Below are positions 59,129-64,000 of a stretch of DNA of 64,000 nucleotides, piece by piece (position 1 is the first letter of the stretch; each line of letters opens with the position of its first letter). Under the pieces are notes generated by a model. The model made no database searches. It saw only the letters and a program-made list of their open reading frames with translations, and had not been told where the DNA came from. A program made the translations under genes and the position numbers. This DNA is from Raineyella sp. LH-20. Lineage in GTDB: Bacteria; Actinomycetota; Actinomycetes; Propionibacteriales; Propionibacteriaceae. Location of the stretch: positions 496,001 to 560,000 of the forward strand of contig NZ_CP137003.1 in the NCBI RefSeq assembly GCF_033110965.1. Reading direction: 5' to 3'.

Positions 59129-60094
59129 TCAGCCGCCGCTGACCCCGAGCAGGGTGCCGATGCCGTAGGTGAATCCCATCCCGACAGCACCGCCGACGAG
59201 CAACCGGACGACCGCGGGCCCCCGCCGGGCGCCGCCGAGCCGGGCGCTCACCACCCCCGTCAGTGCGAGGGCGAGGAGCACCACGCCGACGGTGACCAGG
59301 ATCCGTGCCGCGGGCACCGGGGTGAGCAGGATCGCCAGGATCGGCAGCACCGCGCCGACGGTGAAGGCGATCGCCGACGCCAGCGCCGCCTGCCAAGGGT
59401 TGGTCAGCTGCTCCTCGTTGATGCCCAGCTCGATGTGCAGGTGGCTGCCCAGCGCGTCGTGGGCGGTCAGCTCGTGGGCCACCCGGGTCGCAGTCTCCTT
59501 GGACAGCCCCTGGTGGCGGTAGAGGCCGACGAGTTCGGCGAACTCCTGCTCAGGGAAGGTCTCCAGCTCGTACGTCTCCTTGGCGATCAACGCCTTCTCC
59601 GTGTCGCGCTGGGTGGACACCGAGACGTACTCCCCCAGTGCCATCGACACCGCGCCCGAGACCAGCCCGGCGATGCCGGCGACGAGGATCGCCGAGGTCG
59701 CCCCCGGGTTCACCGCGGCCACGCCGACCACCAGGCCGGCGGTCGAGACAATGCCGTCGTTGGCACCCAGCACCCCGGCCCGCAGCCAGTTCAGTTTGCC
59801 GGCCACGTCCCCGGTGTGCGGTTCGGGCGCGCCGCCCGGGTGCGCGGCCGCCGGTGATCCGGCGACGGCGTCGGATTCCTTCGCTGCTCGAGCCTCGGCC
59901 TCGGGGCCGATCCGGGCAGCCCGGTCGGCGCGCTCCGCCTCGTCCGCAGGAGCATTGTCGGCGCGCCCGGCCTCCTCGGCCCGCCCAGCGCCGTCCGCAG
60001 GCCCCGCGCCGTCCGCAGGCCCACCGTCGTCCGCAGGCCCCGTGCCGTCCGCGGGGCCCGCGTCGTCGGCGGGTCCAGTGCCTCGATCCACCAT
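59129..60094 (-). CDS. VIT1/CCC1-family Fe/Mn transporter
   Basis: 321 residues from the ATG at 60094, with AAAGG upstream. Residues 1-95 are a low-complexity tail built of GPADDAG/GPADGAG-type repeats. The core opens LNWLRAGVLGANDGIVSTAGLVVGVAA, the CCC1/VIT1 signature (AGVLGANDGIVS), with MALGEYVSVSTQRDTEKALI in the metal-transfer region and three further helices (about five in total). Moves Fe2+ or Mn2+ out of the cytosol or into a store. Confidence 0.92.
   Translation of the reverse strand: MVDRGTGPADDAGPADGTGPADDGGPADGAGPADGAGRAEEAGRADNAPADEAERADRAARIGPEAEARAAKESDAVAGSPAAAHPGGAPEPHTGDVAGKLNWLRAGVLGANDGIVSTAGLVVGVAAVNPGATSAILVAGIAGLVSGAVSMALGEYVSVSTQRDTEKALIAKETYELETFPEQEFAELVGLYRHQGLSKETATRVAHELTAHDALGSHLHIELGINEEQLTNPWQAALASAIAFTVGAVLPILAILLTPVPAARILVTVGVVLLALALTGVVSARLGGARRGPAVVRLLVGGAVGMGFTYGIGTLLGVSGG
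59995..60093. repeat. Coding repeat for the transporter N-terminal tail
   Basis: Degenerate 12-15 bp units encode GPADD/GPADG repeats within the first 30 residues of the VIT1-family protein. Confidence 0.8.
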
Positions 60095-60295
60095 GGTGAT
60101 GACCTTTCGCTCGAACGATGACGAGAGCATCTCACCGTGTCGGCGCGGCCGACGCCACCGAGGCGGCACTCACTTGCCCGGCGCGACGTACGACATCTGC
60201 CCCTCGCGACGTACGACTGCGGCCTCCGCGCCGCGCGACGTACGCGGACGTGCTGGAGGCCACACGCTGACCGCCGCTCCCCTCGAGTTGGCGCC

Positions 60296-60680
60296 ACGAA
60301 CTTCGAGAAGATCGTTTTCGGGGTCTTCATCACCCTGGCGGCGACGCTCCATTTCGGCTTCACGGTGGGCGACATCGCCGACCCCAGAGGCACAACGTCC
60401 GGGAGTTCGCGGCGGCCCTCGTAGTGAGTCTGATCGCCGCGGTGCGCAAGTTCGGCGACCGCACCAGCTCGGCGCCGTGCACCTGGCGACGAGTCTGGTC
60501 GCCGACCTGCAGCTGATCGCCTCCGCAGTGGTCTGGACGGTCTACGCGCAGGTGGTGGACGCCTCGCCGCTGGGTGCTCACCAGATGTCCACGGTGGTCT
60601 CGCTGTCCGCCGGAGCCCTCCTGGCCAACCTCGTCTCGGTCGTGCTGATGATCAGCGAGTCGGTCATGCTGCACCGCTGA
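60296..60680 (+). pseudogene. Decayed DUF6394 gene
   Basis: Piecing frames together gives a DUF6394-like protein: NFEKIVFGVFITLAATLHFGFTVGDI, then after a shift HNVREFAAALVVSLIAAVRKFGDRT, then after a second shift LGAVHLATSLVADLQLIASAVVWTVYAQVV and VVSLSAGALLANLVSVVLMISES. There are two frameshifts (near 60388 and 60465), and the expected ATG is ACG at 60296, so it cannot make the normal protein. Membrane protein of unknown function that commonly neighbours a potassium channel, as here. Confidence 0.82.
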
Positions 60681-60701
60681 CCGGCCGCTCCGGAGCCGCC
60701 G

Positions 60702-61218
60702 ATGTCGCTGTTCCACGCGGTCTACGTGATGACCTACACCGCGGCGACGGTCGGCTTCGGGGAGTTCCCACCGGCCTTCTCCGATGCCCAGCGGCTGTGG
60801 ATCACGATCGTGGCAGAGGAGTTCCTCTCGGTGATCACCACCCCGCTGCTGTCGGCCTTCCTGCGGGAGCTGCCCGGGCACGACGAGGTCTGGTGCGCCG
60901 AGGTGGCGGCGGGGCTGGAGGAGACCACCCCGGACCGTACGCCGCACACCTGGCCCCTCCCGGTGGACCGCCGCCGGGCCGAGGCGATCCATCGCGAGGT
61001 CGGCGAGGGATCCGCCGCGGCGACCAGACCCTCGTCATGCCGCCGCCGCAGACCGCCGTGCGGGTCGACGACGAGATCCTCCTGGCCGGTGCCCTGTCGG
61101 CCCGCCGGCGGATCGACCTCACTGCCGCGAACGACAACGTGCTCGACCACGTCCGGACCGGCCGGGAGGGCACCGGCGGCCCACTGTGGCGGATGGCCCG
61201 CCGAGCCCGGCGGACTAG
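60702..61218 (+). pseudogene. Decayed potassium-channel gene with TrkA-C-like end
   Basis: Starts in the pore region: MSLFHAVYVMTYTAATVGFGEFPPAF, where TVGFGE is a potassium selectivity-filter variant. Shortly after WITIV the TrkA-N-type domain is largely missing and the text continues AEEFLSVITTPLLSAFLRELPG. Around 61015 the frame shifts, and the C-terminal part reads MPPPQTAVRVDDEILLAGALSARRRIDL, a TrkA-C-like end. The N-terminal helices are absent. The 3' end overlaps the convergent trpB2 stop. Confidence 0.8.
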
Positions 61219-62540
61219 ACGTACTTCTCGTACGAAGCGAGGTCGAGCACACCGTTCCCGGACAGACCGATGACGACCACCTCGCCGTCCTGCGCCGAGG
61301 TGCGCAGGTAGTCCATCGCGCCGGCGACGGCGTGGCAGGACTCCGGCGCCGGGATGATCCCCTCCGCCCGGGCGAACTCGATGCCGGCCGTGAACGCGGT
61401 GTCCTGGTCGACGGCGATCGCCGAGATCAGCCCGAGGTTGACCGCATGCGACACGATCGGCGACATGCCGTGGTAGCGCAGCCCGCCGGCGTGGATGGCC
61501 GGCGGCACGAATTCCCGCCCGAGGGTGTACATCTTCAGCAGCGGCGTCATCCCGGCCACGTCACCGAAGTCGTAGCGGTACTCGCCCTGGGTGAGGCTCG
61601 GGCAGGCGGCCGGCTCGCAAGCGACGACCTTCGTGGTGGAGCCCTCGCGGAGGTTCTGCCCGATGAACGGGAAGGACAGTCCGGCCAGGTTGGAACCGCC
61701 GCCGGCGCAGCCGAAGACGATGTCGGCCTGCTGCTCGCCGGCCTCGCCGAGCTGGACCAGAGCCTCCTGGCCGATCACCGTCTGGTGCAGCATCACATGG
61801 TTGAGCACCGAGCCCAGCGCGTAGTGGGCGTTCGGGTCCTCGACGGCCGACTCGACCGCCTCGGAGATCGCCATGCCGAGCGAACCGGTGGTGTCGGGGA
61901 ACTTCTCCAGCAGTTCGCGCCCGGCCTTGGTGAGGTCGGACGGCGAGGAGTGGCAGACCCCGCCGTACGTCTCCATCTGCATCCGCCGGTACGGCTTCGA
62001 GTCGTACGACGCCCGCACCTGCCAGACCTCGCACTCCAGGCCGAGCAGCGCGCAAGCCATCGACAGCGACGCGCCCCACTGGCCGGCGCCGGTCTCGGTG
62101 GTCAGCCGGGTGATGCCCTCGGCGGCGTTGAAGTAGGCCTGGGCCACCGCGGAGTTCGGCTTGTGCGAACCGGCCGGAGAGACGCCCTCGTACTTGTAGT
62201 AGACGTGGGCCCCGGTGCCGAGGGCGCGCTCGAGGCGATGCGCCCGGACCAGCGGCGAGGGCCGCCACCCGGCGTAGATCTCCCGGACCGTCTGCGGGAT
62301 CTCGATCCACCGCTCGGTGGAGACCTCCTGCGCGATCAGGCTCTGCGGGAACAGCGGCGCGAGGTCCTCCGGCGTCAGCGGCTGCCGCGTCCCGGGGTGC
62401 AGGTGCGGCGGCACCGGCTCCGGCAGGTCGGCCATCAGGTTGTACCAGTGCGTCGGGACGGTCGACGGTACGGCGAAACCGATGGGGTCCAGGGGACGAC
62501 CCAGCGGCTCCAGGGGACGCGGAGTGACAGTCTCGGTCAC
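61215..62540 (-). CDS. TrpB2-type tryptophan synthase beta chain
   Basis: 441 residues from a GTG start with AGGAAGGA upstream. PLP lysine in SPAGSHKPNSA (Lys127), GCAGGGSN phosphate loop, and the long N-terminal part and C-terminal GLSGNGVLDLASY of the TrpB2 (TrpEb_2) branch. TrpB2 forms tryptophan from indole and serine and usually works without TrpA; it may salvage indole. No other trp gene is adjacent. Confidence 0.94.
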   Translation of the reverse strand: MTETVTPRPLEPLGRPLDPIGFAVPSTVPTHWYNLMADLPEPVPPHLHPGTRQPLTPEDLAPLFPQSLIAQEVSTERWIEIPQTVREIYAGWRPSPLVRAHRLERALGTGAHVYYKYEGVSPAGSHKPNSAVAQAYFNAAEGITRLTTETGAGQWGASLSMACALLGLECEVWQVRASYDSKPYRRMQMETYGGVCHSSPSDLTKAGRELLEKFPDTTGSLGMAISEAVESAVEDPNAHYALGSVLNHVMLHQTVIGQEALVQLGEAGEQQADIVFGCAGGGSNLAGLSFPFIGQNLREGSTTKVVACEPAACPSLTQGEYRYDFGDVAGMTPLLKMYTLGREFVPPAIHAGGLRYHGMSPIVSHAVNLGLISAIAVDQDTAFTAGIEFARAEGIIPAPESCHAVAGAMDYLRTSAQDGEVVVIGLSGNGVLDLASYEKYV

Positions 62541-62695
62541 GGGGAGATTCCTTCCTCGGGTGCGGCCGCGACGTCGCGGCCTGCCGCCAGCCTAGCCCCG
62601 GTCCTTACCAGTGCGGCGCCTCCACCACCTCCGGCGTCACTGTCCCGTCCTCACCACGCCCGCATCCATCACTCCCCGCAGTCACCAACCCGCAG

Positions 62696-64000
62696 TCACC
62701 ACACCAGCGGACGTCCGTTGCCGGGCAGCCCCCACTCGGCGGCCGGCACGGTCCGCACCGCCGCCAGACCGAGCCAGTCGGCGAGCAGGTCCAGCTCACC
62801 GCGCAGCGCGGAACGTACGACCCCAGGATCGGCACCGTCCTCCAGCCAGGCGGCCCGGACGACCAGCTCGCCGGACTGCCGGTCGGCCTTCAGGTCCACC
62901 CGGGCGACCAGCCGCTCGCCCAGCAGGAACGGGTAGACGTAGTAGCCGTAGCGCCGGCGCGGCCCCGGGACGTAGATCTCCAGGCCGTAGTCGAAGTCGA
63001 ACAACCCGCGCAGCCGACGGCGTTCGAAGACCAGCGAGTCGAACGGGCTGAGCAAGGCCACCGCGTCGATCCGGCGCGGCCGCCGGGCGGCGTGCCACAG
63101 CCAGGCCTGCCGGGTCCAGCCGGGCACGGCGACCGGGGTGAGCTCTCCGGTCTGCTCCAGCGCGGCGATCGCCGTCGCGGTCTCGCCCCGGTCGAGCCGG
63201 AAGTAGTCGGCCAGACAGCCCAGGGTGCCGATGCCGAGGGCGGCGGCCGCGCGGCGGACCAGCGTCAGCACCGCCTCGGGTTCGTCGAGGGTCGGCGCGT
63301 CGGCGACGGCGGCGGGCAGCACCCGGTGCGGCAGGTCGAACACTCGCTCGAACTGCGACGTACGCCGTGCCACCGAGGCACGCCCCGACCAGAGCAGCCA
63401 CTCGGTCGCAGTCTTCACCTCCGACCAGTTCCAGCCCCACGAGGCCGCCCGCTCGGCCGACACCGGCAGGTCGTCGACCAGCCGCTCCTCGATGTCGCGG
63501 GCGGTGCCGGGGTGCCGCCCCACCTCGGCCAGCACGGCGGCGACCAGCTCGGGGTGGTCGCGGATGATCCGACGGATGCTCCCCCAGGCCTCCGACTCCG
63601 CCCGGGCCATCCGGAACCGCAGCGCCGGCTCCAGGCCGACATCGACCAGGCTCGCGGCGTGGCCCCAGTACTCGAAGAGGCGACGCGGGGACCGGCCGGC
63701 CGCTCGGTCCACCAGCCTGGTGTCGTACGGCCCGAGGCGGGAGAACAGCGGAAGATAGTGCGCCCGCTGTACCACGTTGACCGAGTCGATCTGGAACTGT
63801 GCGACCCGGTCGACGGTGCGCTGCAGATGGCGCATCGTCACCCGGCCGGGCAGCGGCCGGGGCTCGGCGAAGCCCTGGGCGGCGAGAGCGATCCGCCGGG
63901 CGGCGTCGAGACCGAGCGTCCGCGCGGCGGATCGATCGGACGTCCGCGCAGCCGCTCGGCCAGAATTGGCCGAAGGCCCCCGGTCGGACGACCGGGGGCC
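62696..64000 (-). CDS. YcaQ/AlkZ-family winged-helix DNA glycosylase (5' end uncertain)
   Basis: At least 381 residues from the GTG at 63841. HTH_42/YcaQ hallmarks are IDSVNVVQRAHYLPLFSRLGPYD, RRLFEYWGHAASLV, WNWSEVKTATEWLLWSGR and LLSPFDSLVFERRRLRGLFDFDYGLEIYVP (the catalytic-site SPFDSL motif), ending in GYYVYPFLLGERLVARVDLKADR. The family removes crosslinked or alkylated bases. The conserved residues before this GTG (LDAARRIALAAQGFAEPRP) are also open in frame, so the true start is upstream, but no ATG, GTG or TTG occurs in frame up to the window edge. Confidence 0.85.
   Translation of the reverse strand, partial: GPRSSDRGPSANSGRAAARTSDRSAARTLGLDAARRIALAAQGFAEPRPLPGRVTMRHLQRTVDRVAQFQIDSVNVVQRAHYLPLFSRLGPYDTRLVDRAAGRSPRRLFEYWGHAASLVDVGLEPALRFRMARAESEAWGSIRRIIRDHPELVAAVLAEVGRHPGTARDIEERLVDDLPVSAERAASWGWNWSEVKTATEWLLWSGRASVARRTSQFERVFDLPHRVLPAAVADAPTLDEPEAVLTLVRRAAAALGIGTLGCLADYFRLDRGETATAIAALEQTGELTPVAVPGWTRQAWLWHAARRPRRIDAVALLSPFDSLVFERRRLRGLFDFDYGLEIYVPGPRRRYGYYVYPFLLGERLVARVDLKADRQSGELVVRAAWLEDGADPGVVRSALRGELDLLADWLGLAAVRTVPAAEWGLPGNGRPLVW
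63975..64000. other. Perfect 26-bp palindrome at the right edge
   Basis: GGCCCCCGGTCG, two bases, then its exact complement. If it is a terminator it would belong to a gene outside the window, yet the YcaQ-family frame is open across it. Confidence 0.5.

Overview
The window is high-GC DNA from an actinobacterium. The evidence is very GC-rich codon use, abundant GTG starts, an apparent preference for leaderless promoters (an A/T-rich hexamer 6-7 nt before the start codon), a translational ileS T-box with an ultrashort stem I, and actinobacterial gene sets (DUF1707, DUF6767, TadA plus its associated acidic protein, LytR_C). A propionibacterial relative is plausible but not proven. Most of the window is chromosomal core sequence. 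Accessory features are a condensin-like Jet/Mks locus, a degraded IS1380 transposase, two adjacent decayed genes, several intergenic minisatellites and three copies of a 124-bp inverted-repeat element.

Layout. 1-4344 (minus): branched-chain amino acid uptake operon livK-livH-livM-livG; livG runs off the left edge. 4532-5308: enoyl-CoA hydratase. 5458-11148 (minus): jetA-jetB-jetC, overlapping ORFs with no jetD beside them. 11298-12800 (plus): membrane-anchored six-hairpin-like protein. 13008-14822: aspartokinase (with an internal beta-subunit start) and a small GNAT protein. 14892-18397: secreted protein, lipoprotein, NERD protein and IS1380 remnant, the most foreign-looking stretch. 18398-24542: DUF1707 protein, T-box-controlled ileS, HAD phosphatase, recR, ybaB. 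24659-26806 (plus): alcohol dehydrogenase and nitronate monooxygenase, placed between ybaB and dnaX. 26873-30971: DUF6767 protein, dnaX, SRP RNA, tRNA-Ser(GGA).

31162-34980 (plus): formate/nitrite-type channel, MFS transporter, FGGY kinase. 35058-41052 (minus): a giant one-polypeptide acyl-CoA carboxylase (biotin carboxylase, biotin carrier, central domain, carboxyltransferase) and a 37-residue peptide gene. 41371-45312 (plus): conserved small protein, LytR_C protein, SDR, and three small hypothetical genes after a repeat-rich gap. 45387-46862 (minus): tRNA-Ser(CGA), tadA and its partner. 47001-48964: upp and two convergent four-helix membrane proteins. 49178-51060 (plus): SPFH protein plus NAD-kinase-like protein behind two tandem palindromes. 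51212-52832 (minus): menB and an NAD(P)-binding protein. 53044-54021: pirin. 54267-57377 (minus): osmoprotectant ABC transporter. 57580-58383: alpha/beta hydrolase. 59129-60094: VIT1/CCC1 metal transporter. 60296-61218: DUF6394 and potassium-channel pseudogenes. 61215-64000: TrpB2 and a YcaQ-family DNA glycosylase reaching the right edge.

Coherent units are: uptake of branched amino acids (liv), uptake of compatible solutes (opu-like), chromosome or plasmid maintenance (jet, recR, ybaB, dnaX), translation (ileS with T-box, SRP RNA, two tRNA-Ser, tadA) and acyl-CoA carboxylation. The least explained signals are the 124-bp repeat family, the jetD-less Jet locus, the tandem operators of the SPFH/NAD-kinase-like pair, the GTHH active-site motif of IleRS, and the small peptide next to the fused carboxylase.
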